A stretch of 64,000 bases of DNA, from the NCBI RefSeq assembly GCF_033025475.1, contig NZ_CP130322.1:1302001-1366000 (forward strand). Direction: 5' to 3'. Below, in pieces: positions 1 to 8,492 of the stretch. The DNA comes from Sphingomonas sp. C3-2. GTDB lineage: Bacteria > Pseudomonadota > Alphaproteobacteria > Sphingomonadales > Sphingomonadaceae. The notes under the pieces were generated by a model. It was not told the origin of the DNA. It saw only the letters and a program-made list of their open reading frames with translations, and did not search any database. The translations under genes were made by a program, and so were the position numbers. The number at the start of each line of letters is the position of its first letter. Position 1 is the stretch's first letter.

Positions 1-941
1 TGCGCTTCCAACAGCTTGCCCTCGCCCACCAGCTCCTTCAGCCGCTCGGCCAGTTCGAGCTTGATCGCCTCCATCGCCTGTTTCAGCGTCGGCCCCGGCG
101 TCACATAGTGGCTGTTCGCAAAGACGCGGACATGATCGAGGCTCGCCACCTTCTTGCCGGTCAGCGGATCGAACTCGATAATCTCCTCGATCTCGTCGCC
201 GAAAAAGCTGATCCGCCAGGCGGTATCCTCATAGTGCGACGGGAAAAGTTCCAGATTGTCGCCGCGCACGCGGAAGCTGCCGCGCACGAACGCCGCCTCG
301 TTGCGCTTATACTGCAGCGCCACCAGCTTGCGGACGATCTCGCGCTGGTCGACCGTCTGGCCCTTGTGCAGATCGAAGATCATCGCCGAATAGGTTTCGA
401 CCGAACCGATACCATAGAGGCACGACACGCTCGCCACGATCAGCACATCGTCGCGCTCGAGCAGCGCGCGCGTGGCCGAATGGCGCATCCGGTCGATCGC
501 CTCGTTGATCGAGCTTTCCTTCTCGATATAGGTGTCCGACCGCGCGACATAGGCTTCGGGCTGGTAATAATCGTAATAGCTTACGAAATATTCGACCGCA
601 TTGTCCGGAAAGAAGCTCTTGAACTCGCCGTAGAGCTGCGCAGCGAGGATCTTGTTGGGCGCCAGCACCAACGCGGGGCGCTGCAGCTTCTCGATCACCT
701 GCGCCATGGTGAAGGTCTTGCCCGAACCCGTCACCCCCAACAGCACCTGATCGCGCTCGCCCTCGGCCGCCTGCGCCACCAGTTCGGCGATCGCGCCCGG
801 CTGGTCGCCCGAAGGCTCGTAATCCGAAACGATACGAAACGGCCGCCCGCCCTCCAGCTTGGGGGGGCGTTCGGGGCGGTGCGGGACAAAGCTCTGTCCG
901 GTTTCGGGCTCGTCGAGCGTGGTACGAATATGGATTGCCAT
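1..941 (-). CDS. uvrB: UvrABC system protein B (5' part; runs off the window start)
   Basis: Helicase-like damage-verification subunit of the UvrABC nucleotide excision repair complex; it takes DNA from UvrA and recruits UvrC. The minus-strand frame starting at the CAT at 939-941 reads [18 protein letters not shown], with the Walker A motif GVTGSGKT at about residues 69-76 and the UvrB beta-hairpin signature [14 protein letters not shown], followed by [14 protein letters not shown]. About 313 residues are visible; the UvrB family is about 670-730 long, so roughly the C-terminal half lies outside. The gene is divergent from the VOC gene across about 85 bases, which must hold both promoters. 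Seen: motifs and start; the function is well established for the family. Confidence 0.96.
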   Translation of the reverse strand, partial: MAIHIRTTLDEPETGQSFVPHRPERPPKLEGGRPFRIVSDYEPSGDQPGAIAELVAQAAEGERDQVLLGVTGSGKTFTMAQVIEKLQRPALVLAPNKILAAQLYGEFKSFFPDNAVEYFVSYYDYYQPEAYVARSDTYIEKESSINEAIDRMRHSATRALLERDDVLIVASVSCLYGIGSVETYSAMIFDLHKGQTVDQREIVRKLVALQYKRNEAAFVRGSFRVRGDNLELFPSHYEDTAWRISFFGDEIEEIIEFDPLTGKKVASLDHVRVFANSHYVTPGPTLKQAMEAIKLELAERLKELVGEGKLLEA

Positions 942-1025
942 TGGCCGTGAATATGGGTGATGCCGGTCGCGGGCGCAACGACCGCCCACGGAATCAGAGA
1001 CTTTCGAAGGTCCAAAGGAGAGACA

Positions 1026-1418
1026 ATGATCGGATATGTCACGCTCGGCGCCAATGATCTGGAAACCGCCCGCACTTTCTACAGCCAGGTGCTCGGCCTG
1101 ATGGGCGCCGCTGAGATCATGCGCATGCCCAATGGCTACACCATGTACGGCACCGATTTCGGTACCAAGCCCGCGCTCGCCGTGACGCACCCGCACAACC
1201 AGCAGCCCGCCACCTATGGCAATGGCACGATGATCTCGCTTCAGGCCGACAGCCGCGATCAGGTGGACGCGGTGTACGGCAAGGCGCTCGAACTGGGCGG
1301 ATCGTGCGAGGGCAAGCCCGGCCTGCGCGGCGATGAAGGCCCGCAGGCATTCTACGCCGCCTATTTCCGCGATCCCGAAGGCAACAAGCTCTGCGCCTTC
1401 CGCATCGGCGGCGCCTGA
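1026..1418 (+). CDS. VOC (glyoxalase/bleomycin resistance) family protein
   Basis: Small (130-residue) vicinal-oxygen-chelate fold protein. It opens [25 protein letters not shown], the usual first beta-alpha unit of the fold with Asp-Leu-x-x-Ala-x-x-Phe-Tyr, and ends with [15 protein letters not shown], the typical C-terminal motif with a conserved metal-ligand-type Glu. The start at 1026 is chosen because AAAGGAG lies about 6 bases upstream; an earlier in-frame codon at 957 lacks one. Members include glyoxalases, dioxygenases and fosfomycin or bleomycin resistance proteins, so substrate cannot be assigned. It stands alone between divergent uvrB and the following M20 gene. Confidence 0.85.
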   Translation: MIGYVTLGANDLETARTFYSQVLGLMGAAEIMRMPNGYTMYGTDFGTKPALAVTHPHNQQPATYGNGTMISLQADSRDQVDAVYGKALELGGSCEGKPGLRGDEGPQAFYAAYFRDPEGNKLCAFRIGGA

Positions 1419-1520
1419 AAAGCCTAACCATCTTAAGCGCATGAAACCGGCTGTACCTGCGCGCGCGTGCGGGTACAGTCACCCCCCTGATCACCAATAT
1501 ATCTCAGGGGGATGAAGGAT

Positions 1521-2858
1521 ATGCGTCTTCGTTATTGCCTGCTTGCGGCGGCCGCCATGCTCGCCGCACCCGCCCAGGCCGAACCCGATTATGCGACCGC
1601 CGTCCGCGCGGATTACAAGGCGCAGCTCGGCAGCCTGTTCGACGAATTTCACCGCAATCCCGAACTCTCCTTTCAGGAAACCCGCACCGCCGCGCGCATG
1701 GCGGCCGAACTGCGCAAGGCCGGCGCCACCGTGACCGAGCGCGTGGGCGGCACCGGCGTCGTCGGCATCATGCGCAACGGCGACGGCCCCGTCGTGCTCG
1801 TCCGCGCCGATATGGACGGGCTTCCGGTCGAGGAACGCTCAGGCCTCGCCAACGCCTCCAAGGCCCGCCAGACGGGTGCCGACGGCGTCGACTATCCGGT
1901 GATGCACGCCTGCGGCCACGACGTGCACATCACGTCGATGGTGGGCACCGCCAACAGGCTCGCCGCGATGAAGGACCGGTGGAAGGGCACCGTGCTTTTC
2001 GTCGTCCAGCCCGCCGAGGAACGCGTGGGCGGCGCCAAGGCGATGATCGCCGACGGGCTCTATACCCGCTTTCCCAAGCCCGATTACGCGCTCGCCTTCC
2101 ACGTCGCCGCGCAATTGCCGAGCGGCATGGTCAGCGCGTCGGACGGCATCCAATATTCCTCGTCCGACAGCCTCGATCTCACGGTATTCGGCGTCGGCAC
2201 GCACGGCGCCGCGCCGCATATGGGCAAGGACCCGGTCTATATCGCGTCGCAGATCGTCGTCGGGCTCCAGTCGATCGTCAGCCGCGAGGTTGGCCCGCTC
2301 TCGCCCGCGGTGATCACCGTCGGCTCGTTCCATTCGGGCTCGAAGCACAACATCATCTCGGACCGTGCCGACCTGCAGATCACCGTCCGCGCCAATGACG
2401 AGACGACCCGCGCGCAGCTGATTGCCGCGATCGAGCGCGTGGCAAAGAATGTCGCCCGCGCGCACGGCGTGGCCGAAGATCGCCTGCCGAGCGTGAAGGT
2501 GATCGAGGGCACGCCCACCACGATCAACGACGCAGCCCTTGCCAAGCGGCTCAACGCCACGCTCGTCGAAACGCTCGGCGCCGATGCGTTCATGCCCTAT
2601 CAGCAGGATTCGATGGGGGCGGAGGACTTCGCCTATTTCGTCCAGCCCGATACCGGCGTGCGCGGTTATTATTTCGCGGTCGGCGGCACGCCAAAGGCGG
2701 CGATCGACGCGGCGAAGGCGGGCGGTCCGCCCGTCGCCTCGCACCATTCGCCGCTGTTCAGGATCGATCCCGAACCGTCGGTGACGACGGGGACGATCGG
2801 GATGACGGCGGCCGTGCTCGAGCTGCTCAAGCCCGGCCAGGCCACCGCCGCTCAATAA
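1521..2858 (+). CDS. Exported M20 family amidohydrolase (HipO/AbgB-like)
   Basis: Zinc-dependent amidohydrolase of the M20D group, which hydrolyses N-acyl or N-benzoyl amino acids and related amides. A signal peptide (MRLRYCLLAAAAMLAAPAQA, residues 1-20) predicts export to the periplasm. The metal site is visible as HACGHDVH (about residues 129-136) and QPAEE (about 164-168); a dimerisation/lid domain follows, then DSMGAEDFAYF near the C-terminus with another ligand. Length 445 is normal. The ATG at 1521 is preferred over 1512 because AGGGGG at 1506-1511 sits 9 bases ahead of 1521 but abuts 1512. A 7-bp stem, CTGTACC/GGTACAG at 1451-1478, lies in the leader. Substrate is unknown. Confidence 0.88.
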   Translation: MRLRYCLLAAAAMLAAPAQAEPDYATAVRADYKAQLGSLFDEFHRNPELSFQETRTAARMAAELRKAGATVTERVGGTGVVGIMRNGDGPVVLVRADMDGLPVEERSGLANASKARQTGADGVDYPVMHACGHDVHITSMVGTANRLAAMKDRWKGTVLFVVQPAEERVGGAKAMIADGLYTRFPKPDYALAFHVAAQLPSGMVSASDGIQYSSSDSLDLTVFGVGTHGAAPHMGKDPVYIASQIVVGLQSIVSREVGPLSPAVITVGSFHSGSKHNIISDRADLQITVRANDETTRAQLIAAIERVAKNVARAHGVAEDRLPSVKVIEGTPTTINDAALAKRLNATLVETLGADAFMPYQQDSMGAEDFAYFVQPDTGVRGYYFAVGGTPKAAIDAAKAGGPPVASHHSPLFRIDPEPSVTTGTIGMTAAVLELLKPGQATAAQ

Positions 2859-2862
2859 GCGA

Positions 2863-4020
2863 TCAGCCCCGGGGGGTGAGCTTCAGCAGCCTCCCGGTGG
2901 CGCCCTTCTGCCCGTCTTCCAGCAGCCAGAGCGCGCCGTCTGGCCCCTGCGTCACCGCGCGGATGCGCTGCCCCATGTCAAAGCGTTCGGCCTCGCGCGC
3001 CGACACGCCGTCAAACGCGATGCGCACCAGCGCCTTGGACGAAAGCCCGCCGATAAAGGCGCTGCCCTTCCATGCCGGGAACATGTCCCCCGAATAGAAA
3101 ATGAGGCTCGACGGCGAGATCACCGGCGTCCACGAAATCACAGGCGCGGCGAATTCGGGCCGGGTGTCGTGGTCGGGGATCGGCTTGCCATCATAATGAT
3201 CGCCGTTGGACACGATGGGATAGCCGTAATTGGCGCGGGGTTCGACGCGGTTGAGCTCGTCGCCGCCCTTGGGGCCCATTTCGACGTCCCAGAGCTGGCC
3301 GGTCGCATCGAACGCCAGCCCCAGCGGATTGCGGTGGCCGAGCGACCAGATCTGCGCCGTCACCCCGCCTTCGGCCGCAAAGGGATTGTCGGCGGGCACC
3401 GAGCCATCGTCGTTGAGGCGCACCACCTTGCCCAGATTGGACTTCATGTCGTGCGCCGGATCGAAATTCTGCCGCTCGCCCGAGGCGATGAACAAATGGC
3501 CGTCGGGGGCAAAGGCAATGCGGTGCGCATAATGCCCGCCGCCGTCCAGCTTGGGGACCTGCCGCCAGATCACCTTCAGCCCATCGAGCCGCGCGCCCTT
3601 GGCATCCTGCACCAGCCGCGCGCGCGCCACGGCGGCCCCGCGTGTCGCGCCCTCGCCCGGCTCAGCATAGCTCAGATACACCATGCCGTTCTCGGCGAAT
3701 TTCGGGTGGAGGACGATATCCCCCAGACCGCCCTGTCCGCCATAGGCAACCGCGGGCACGCCGGCCACCTCCACCGTCTGCCCACCCAGCGTGAACAGCT
3801 TCAGCTTGCCGGCCTTTTCGGTCACCAGCAGCTGCGTGCCGCCGGGCAGAAACGCCATCGCCCAGGGTTCGACGAACACGCCCTGCTCGGTCGCAACGAA
3901 GGGCACGGGGTCAACCGCCGTGATCGCAGGCACGGCATTTCCTTGCGCGTTCGAATTGTCGGCGGCCGAACAGGCGGCCATCGCGGCGATCAGGGCCACG
4001 GAAAGGGTAAGGCGGATCAT
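2863..4020 (-). CDS. PQQ-dependent sugar (aldose/sorbosone) dehydrogenase lipoprotein
   Basis: Six-bladed beta-propeller of the glucose/sorbosone dehydrogenase family (GSDH; E. coli YliI type), which oxidises aldoses using pyrroloquinoline quinone. The N-terminus has a lipoprotein signal ending LIAAMAAC, so an inner-leaflet or periplasmic membrane anchor is likely. Family features seen are [54 protein letters not shown] with its conserved His, and [15 protein letters not shown] followed by [11 protein letters not shown]. Length 385 fits. The start at 4020 ([10 protein letters not shown]) is chosen because a signal peptide begins there; an upstream in-frame start at 4161 would bury it. No PQQ biosynthesis genes are in the window. 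It is convergent with the M20 gene, 4 bases apart. Confidence 0.88.
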   Translation of the reverse strand: MIRLTLSVALIAAMAACSAADNSNAQGNAVPAITAVDPVPFVATEQGVFVEPWAMAFLPGGTQLLVTEKAGKLKLFTLGGQTVEVAGVPAVAYGGQGGLGDIVLHPKFAENGMVYLSYAEPGEGATRGAAVARARLVQDAKGARLDGLKVIWRQVPKLDGGGHYAHRIAFAPDGHLFIASGERQNFDPAHDMKSNLGKVVRLNDDGSVPADNPFAAEGGVTAQIWSLGHRNPLGLAFDATGQLWDVEMGPKGGDELNRVEPRANYGYPIVSNGDHYDGKPIPDHDTRPEFAAPVISWTPVISPSSLIFYSGDMFPAWKGSAFIGGLSSKALVRIAFDGVSAREAERFDMGQRIRAVTQGPDGALWLLEDGQKGATGRLLKLTPRG

Positions 4021-4139
4021 CGAGGGCGGCTCCGTCGTCAAAGGGGTGGATTGCGGCCGAATATGCGTCAGCCGCGTCCCCCGGGTCCACCCCAAAGCTG
4101 TAACGAATTCTTGCCGGTGCGCGCCCGAAGCCTGTCCGT

Positions 4140-4376
4140 TCAACGATTTGCGAACAGCCACACGCGAATGGCGCTGCCCAGATTGGGCGGCTCGTCGGCG
4201 AGGATGCGTTCGGAATCGATCCGCGCGATGAGCGCGTTCACCGGAATGTCGAGCCGTTCGGCATGCGCGCGCAGCGCCTCCCAGAAAATCGGCTCAAGGC
4301 TTATCGATGTCTGGTGCCCGGCGATGGTGACCGATCGCTTGATCGGTCCGCGCCAGATAGGGTCCTGCGTCGTCAT
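4140..4376 (-). CDS. Ribbon-helix-helix domain protein
   Basis: A 78-residue protein with a ribbon-helix-helix style core: [28 protein letters not shown], i.e. a beta strand with alternating residues followed by two helices. This matches the RHH_4 type found as small stand-alone proteins in alphaproteobacteria, often annotated simply as ribbon-helix-helix domain containing. Such proteins can bind DNA as dimers but no target is evident here. It lies 63 bases downstream of phaB on the same strand and could be the last gene of that run. The start at 4376 gives [15 protein letters not shown]; a longer start at 4433 adds a Pro/Arg-rich stretch unlikely to be coding. Confidence 0.75.
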   Translation of the reverse strand: MTTQDPIWRGPIKRSVTIAGHQTSISLEPIFWEALRAHAERLDIPVNALIARIDSERILADEPPNLGSAIRVWLFANR

Positions 4377-4439
4377 GTCGGGGAAAAGCGCGTGCGGCGC
4401 GGCGCGGGGCACAAGCCCCGGCCGCGCCGACACCGATCC

Positions 4440-5162
4440 TTAGTACATGTGCTGGCCACCATTGATCGACAGCGTCGATCCGGTGACGAAGCCCGCGTCT
4501 TCCGAGCAGAGGAACGCCACGCCGCGCGCAATTTCCTCGGCATGGCCCAGCCGGCCGACGGGGATTTTCGCGACGATCTTGGTCAGCACGTCCGCCGGCA
4601 CCGCCGCCACCATGTCGGTGTCGATATAGCCGGGGGCGATCGCGTTGACGGTCACGCCGAAACGCGCGCCCTCCTGCGCCAGCGCCTTGGTGAACCCATG
4701 GATGCCCGATTTCGCTGCGGCATAATTCACCTGGCCATATTGGCCCGCCTGGCCGTTGATCGATCCGATGTTGACGATGCGGCCCCACCCGCGATCGCGC
4801 ATCCCCGGAAAGCTCGCCTTGGCCATGTTGAAACAGCCGCCGAGATTGGTGTCGATCACGGCCTTCCAGTCGTCATAGCTCATCTTGAGCAGCGTGCCGT
4901 CGCGCGTGATGCCCGCATTGTTGACCACCACATCGACATCGCCCACCTCGGCACCGACACGGCTCACCCCGTCCTGACAGGCGTCATAGTCGGAAACGTC
5001 CCATTTATAGGCGCGAATGCCCGTGCGCTCGGTAAATTCCCGCGCCCGGTCATCATTTCCGGCATAGTTCGCGACCACTGTCATTCCGATATTCTTGAGC
5101 GCGAGACTGATGGCCTCACCAATACCACGGGTCCCACCAGTCACGATCGCTACTCTGGTCAT
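4440..5162 (-). CDS. phaB: Acetoacetyl-CoA reductase (NADPH, SDR family)
   Basis: Reduces acetoacetyl-CoA to (R)-3-hydroxybutyryl-CoA, the monomer for PHA synthesis. A classical SDR: cofactor motif TGGTRGIG at residues 8-15, NNAG at 81-84, and catalytic Ser134, Tyr147, Lys151 (YAAAK). PhaB-specific features include VNIGSINGQAGQYGQVNYAAAKSG in the active site and the C-terminal STLSINGGQHMY. Length 240 is standard. An SD-like AGGGAG sits a few bases before the ATG. It lies 33 bases downstream of hemH on the same strand, apart from phaC and phaP near 16-18.6 kb, so the PHA genes are split here. Confidence 0.93.
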   Translation of the reverse strand: MTRVAIVTGGTRGIGEAISLALKNIGMTVVANYAGNDDRAREFTERTGIRAYKWDVSDYDACQDGVSRVGAEVGDVDVVVNNAGITRDGTLLKMSYDDWKAVIDTNLGGCFNMAKASFPGMRDRGWGRIVNIGSINGQAGQYGQVNYAAAKSGIHGFTKALAQEGARFGVTVNAIAPGYIDTDMVAAVPADVLTKIVAKIPVGRLGHAEEIARGVAFLCSEDAGFVTGSTLSINGGQHMY

Positions 5163-5195
5163 AAAATGGTCTCCCTGAAGAATGACAGATCGATG

Positions 5196-6203
5196 CTATG
5201 CGGAGCGTTGCCATCCCGCAAGTTCGCGTCCGATAATTTGATTGAGCATTGTGACGCCTTCGGGACTGTCATTGAGGCAGCGCAGATACGCAAAATGCGT
5301 ACCGCCCGCGCCAAGGAAATCCTCGCGCCCGCGCAGCGCGATTTCCTCAAGCGTCTCAACGCAATCGGCCGAAAATCCGGGGGCGATCACCGCCACCTTG
5401 CGTACGCCCTTTGCGGGCAGGCCCTTCAGCACGACATCGGTCGCCGGCTCCAGCCATTTGGCGCGGCCGAAACGCGACTGAAAGGCCAGTTCGAGCGGCC
5501 GGCCGAGCGCCTCGCCCAAAAGCCGCGCGGTCTTCACGCAGTGGCAATGATAGGGATCGCCCAGATGGAGCGTGCGTTCGGGCATGCCGTGAAAGCTCGC
5601 GACGATCTCATCGGGCACGAAATCGAGGCCGGCCACCCCCTGCTCCACCGATTGGCGCAGCGCGTCGATATAGGCGGGGTCGTCGTAATAAGGCGGCAGC
5701 GTGCGCAGCGCCGGTTGCCAGCGCATCGCGCCCAGCGTCTCGAACACCGCGTCATTGGCGGTCGCCGTCGTCGCGCCGCTATATTGCGGATAGAGCGGGG
5801 CGAACAGGATGCGGTCGCACCCCGCCTCGCGCAGCGCCGCCATCCGCGCGCCGATCGATGGATTGCCGTAGCGCATCGCATAATCGACGATCACGTCGGG
5901 GCCAAAGGCACCGCGCAGCGCCGCCGCCTGATCGGCGGTGATCGCGGCCAGCGGCGAACCCGTGTCGGTCCACACCTGTGCATAGGCATGCGCCGATTTC
6001 TTGGGGCGCAGCGGCAGGATGATCCCGTGCAGGATCGGCTTCCACAGGATCGCGGGTATCTCGATCACGCGCGGGTCCGACAGGAACTGCTTCAGATAGC
6101 GCCGCACCGCCTTGGGCTCGGGCGCGTCGGGTGTCCCGAGGTTGACGAGGAGAACGCCGATCCTTGAGGCGGGCAGCGCAACATGGTCTTGGGGCTTGGG
6201 CAT
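5196..6203 (-). CDS. hemH: Ferrochelatase
   Basis: Inserts ferrous iron into protoporphyrin IX in the last step of heme b synthesis. The protein (335 residues) begins with the family pattern IGVLLVNLGTPDAPEPKAVRRYLKQFLSDPRV. It carries the substrate-pocket motif ILFAPLYPQYSGATTA, the ferrochelatase signature ASFHGMPERTLHLGDPYHCHC with the catalytic His, and the C-terminal VIAPGFSADCVETLEEI with its conserved Glu. Length fits bacterial soluble or peripheral ferrochelatases. It follows the molybdenum hydroxylase gene by 15 bases and precedes phaB by 33, so the three may be cotranscribed though functionally unrelated. Confidence 0.95.
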   Translation of the reverse strand: MPKPQDHVALPASRIGVLLVNLGTPDAPEPKAVRRYLKQFLSDPRVIEIPAILWKPILHGIILPLRPKKSAHAYAQVWTDTGSPLAAITADQAAALRGAFGPDVIVDYAMRYGNPSIGARMAALREAGCDRILFAPLYPQYSGATTATANDAVFETLGAMRWQPALRTLPPYYDDPAYIDALRQSVEQGVAGLDFVPDEIVASFHGMPERTLHLGDPYHCHCVKTARLLGEALGRPLELAFQSRFGRAKWLEPATDVVLKGLPAKGVRKVAVIAPGFSADCVETLEEIALRGREDFLGAGGTHFAYLRCLNDSPEGVTMLNQIIGRELAGWQRSA

Positions 6204-6218
6204 CAGGAGGTTCCGGAA

Positions 6219-8465
6219 CTAAAAGGGCAGGCTGCGCGGGCGGCGGCCATTCGCCGCGAACAGCGCATTGGCGATGGCGGGGGCAACGGGGGGCAATGCA
6301 ATCTCGCTCACCCCGCCGGGGTCGGCCTGGCTGCGGATAAGCTGGACCGTGATTTCGGGCATGTCCGCCAGCTTCGGAAAAGCGAGCTGCGCGAAGTTGC
6401 GCGGCACCGCCATGCCGCCCTGCATGTCAATGGGCGCGCCCAGCGCCGCCGCGACGCCGAAACATATCCCGCCCTCGATCTGCTGCTTCACCAGATCGGG
6501 ATGGATCACCCGGCCGCAATCGACGACCGCCGCGATCCGGTAGACGCGTATCCGGTCTCCCTCGATCCCCGCCTCGGCCATCAGCGCGACATGGCTTCCC
6601 GCCATCGAATGACAGGCCAGCCCCTGCCCCGTGCCAGGCCCGCCGCCTTCCCAGCCGCCCATGCTCGCCACCGTCGTCAAACAGCGCGCCAGACGGACAT
6701 TGTTGCCCAGCAGCTGCATGCGAAAGGACAGCGGCTCGACACTCGCGGCATGGGCCAGCTCGTCGATGAAGCTTTCGGTGAAAAAGGCGGTGTAGCCATG
6801 CGCCCCGCCGCGCCAATAACCGGTCGGCACGCCGATATCGGCGGGGTGGTGATCGATCGCATAGGCCGGCAGCGCATAGCTGGGCAGCGCGCCCGCCACT
6901 TCATTGTCGCTGCCGCCGCCGAACAGGGTGAGGATATGCTCACCCGTGCGGTTGTCGGCGAACATCCGTTCCATCTGCGCCTGGGTGGACAGGGGAGAGG
7001 CGATCCGCGCCTGCCAGCCCTGGATCAGCCCGGTCGGCCCCAGCTTGGCGCTCATCCGCGCCAGCGCGGGCGGGCGGAACGGATCGTGGATGATATCCTC
7101 CGCGCGCGACCAGCTGAGCTGCACCGGCCGCTTCATCCGCGCCGCGAGCACCGCCACCTGCGCCGCCGCCTCATTTTCCAGCCGGCGGCCGAACGATCCG
7201 CCGCCCATCATCTGGTGGAGCGTGACGTCGCTTTCGCGGATGTTGAGCGCCGCCGCCGCCGCCCGCCGCGCGAGCGCGGGGGTTTGCGACGCGATCCACA
7301 GCTCGAGCCGCCCGCCGCGAAGCCGCGCGGTGGCAGACATGGTTTCCATCGGCGCATGCGCGGCCAGCCCCGCGCTATACGCGCCGACATGGACGCTCTG
7401 GTTGGCATAGACCGCGCCCAGATCACCCTTGCCCGCCACGCGCACGCCGTCCCCGGCCAGCGCGGCGTCCAGCGCCTTGGCGATGCTCTGGCTCGTCGGG
7501 CGTGCGCCGTCGACCGCAAAGCGCGGTTTCATCTTGTCGAGCGCCGTGTTCGCGGCCCACCAGTTATTGGCCACCGCCGCCACCCAGGCGGGGGTGTCGA
7601 CGATCGCGAGCACGCCGCGCACCGCATCGGCCGCCTTGCGATCGAAATCGAGCAGCTGGCCCGTGCCCGCCGGCGCCTGCCGGATCGCCGCGAACACCAT
7701 GTCGGGCAGGCGGATATCCCCGGCAAACTGCGCAGAGCCGTCGATCTTCGCGGGCAGGTCGAGCCGGGGCAGGCTCTGCCCGGTCAGCCGGTTCTCCGCG
7801 CCGGTGCGCAGCGGCACCGGATCGGGGATCTTGAAGGCGGGCGCCTCGGCCACCAGCTCGCCGAAACGGATCTTTTCCTCGCCGCGCACGACAAAGCCCT
7901 CGGCGGTGTCGCAGGCGAGCCAGTCCGCCTCCCAGCGCCGCGCCGCCGCCTTGCACAACAGCACGCGCGCGCCCGCGCCCGCTTCGCGCAGCGGCTGTTC
8001 GAACGCACGCACCGAACTGGAAAAGCCCGAAATCATCAGCGTGTCGCGCGTCGCATATTCCTGCGCCGCCCAACGCGTCACGCCCTGCAGAAATGCGGGT
8101 GCATCGTCCGCCGCCCAGTCGCCCGCGAGCACGCGGTTGGCGTAAAGCGGGCTGACGGGTGCGGCCTCCACCGCAATCGTCCGCCAGTCCGCGCCCAGTT
8201 CGTCGGCCAGGATCTGGGGCAGCGCGGTATAGCTGCCCTGCCCGAATTCGGCCTGCGGCACGGCGATGGTCACGCGCCCGTCGACGGCGATCTTCAGAAA
8301 GGCGTTGAAGACCGTTTCATCGGCCTCGACGACCAGCGCGGGCCGGTAGCTGCGCGGCCAGACCGTCCAGCCGATGACCAGCCCCGCACCAATGCCGCCG
8401 CCCACCAATAGCTGGCGGCGGCTGATCCCCTGCCCCCGTCGCTGACTGCTCTCGTTTTTCGCCAT
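6219..8465 (-). CDS. Tat-exported molybdopterin-binding hydroxylase large subunit (IorB-like)
   Basis: Large subunit of a xanthine dehydrogenase family molybdenum hydroxylase, of the membrane-associated isoquinoline 1-oxidoreductase beta (IorB) type. A twin-arginine signal is visible at the N-terminus (GISRRQLLVGGG), unlike cytosolic XDH. Molybdopterin-binding features include QAEFGQGSYTALPQILADELG, MMGGGSFGRRLENEAAAQVA and a C-terminal GGVSEIALPPVAPAIANALF whose Glu (about residue 721) is at the catalytic base position. Length 748 fits. No 2Fe-2S small subunit or electron acceptor is adjacent, so its partner must be elsewhere. It lies 27 bases after the acyl-CoA synthetase gene and just before hemH. 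Substrate unknown (N-heterocycle or aldehyde). Confidence 0.87.
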   Translation of the reverse strand: MAKNESSQRRGQGISRRQLLVGGGIGAGLVIGWTVWPRSYRPALVVEADETVFNAFLKIAVDGRVTIAVPQAEFGQGSYTALPQILADELGADWRTIAVEAAPVSPLYANRVLAGDWAADDAPAFLQGVTRWAAQEYATRDTLMISGFSSSVRAFEQPLREAGAGARVLLCKAAARRWEADWLACDTAEGFVVRGEEKIRFGELVAEAPAFKIPDPVPLRTGAENRLTGQSLPRLDLPAKIDGSAQFAGDIRLPDMVFAAIRQAPAGTGQLLDFDRKAADAVRGVLAIVDTPAWVAAVANNWWAANTALDKMKPRFAVDGARPTSQSIAKALDAALAGDGVRVAGKGDLGAVYANQSVHVGAYSAGLAAHAPMETMSATARLRGGRLELWIASQTPALARRAAAAALNIRESDVTLHQMMGGGSFGRRLENEAAAQVAVLAARMKRPVQLSWSRAEDIIHDPFRPPALARMSAKLGPTGLIQGWQARIASPLSTQAQMERMFADNRTGEHILTLFGGGSDNEVAGALPSYALPAYAIDHHPADIGVPTGYWRGGAHGYTAFFTESFIDELAHAASVEPLSFRMQLLGNNVRLARCLTTVASMGGWEGGGPGTGQGLACHSMAGSHVALMAEAGIEGDRIRVYRIAAVVDCGRVIHPDLVKQQIEGGICFGVAAALGAPIDMQGGMAVPRNFAQLAFPKLADMPEITVQLIRSQADPGGVSEIALPPVAPAIANALFAANGRRPRSLPF

Positions 8466-8492
8466 GGCCCCCTGATAGGCAGGCGCTTTCGC

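Noticed and set aside
1451-1478. CTGTACC/GGTACAG hairpin as a terminator of the VOC gene
   Set aside because: The 7-bp stem has a 14-base loop and no U-tract; position is in the M20 gene leader. Kept only as a weak structural note.
4263-6167. Long open frame on the plus strand opposite phaB and hemH
   Set aside because: It is antisense to two clear genes and reads as Arg/His-rich low-complexity protein, the usual mirror of high-GC coding bias. The same holds for other long mirror frames, for example at 6183-8411, 16128-18089, 33291-35411, 49469-51718 and 55051-57000.
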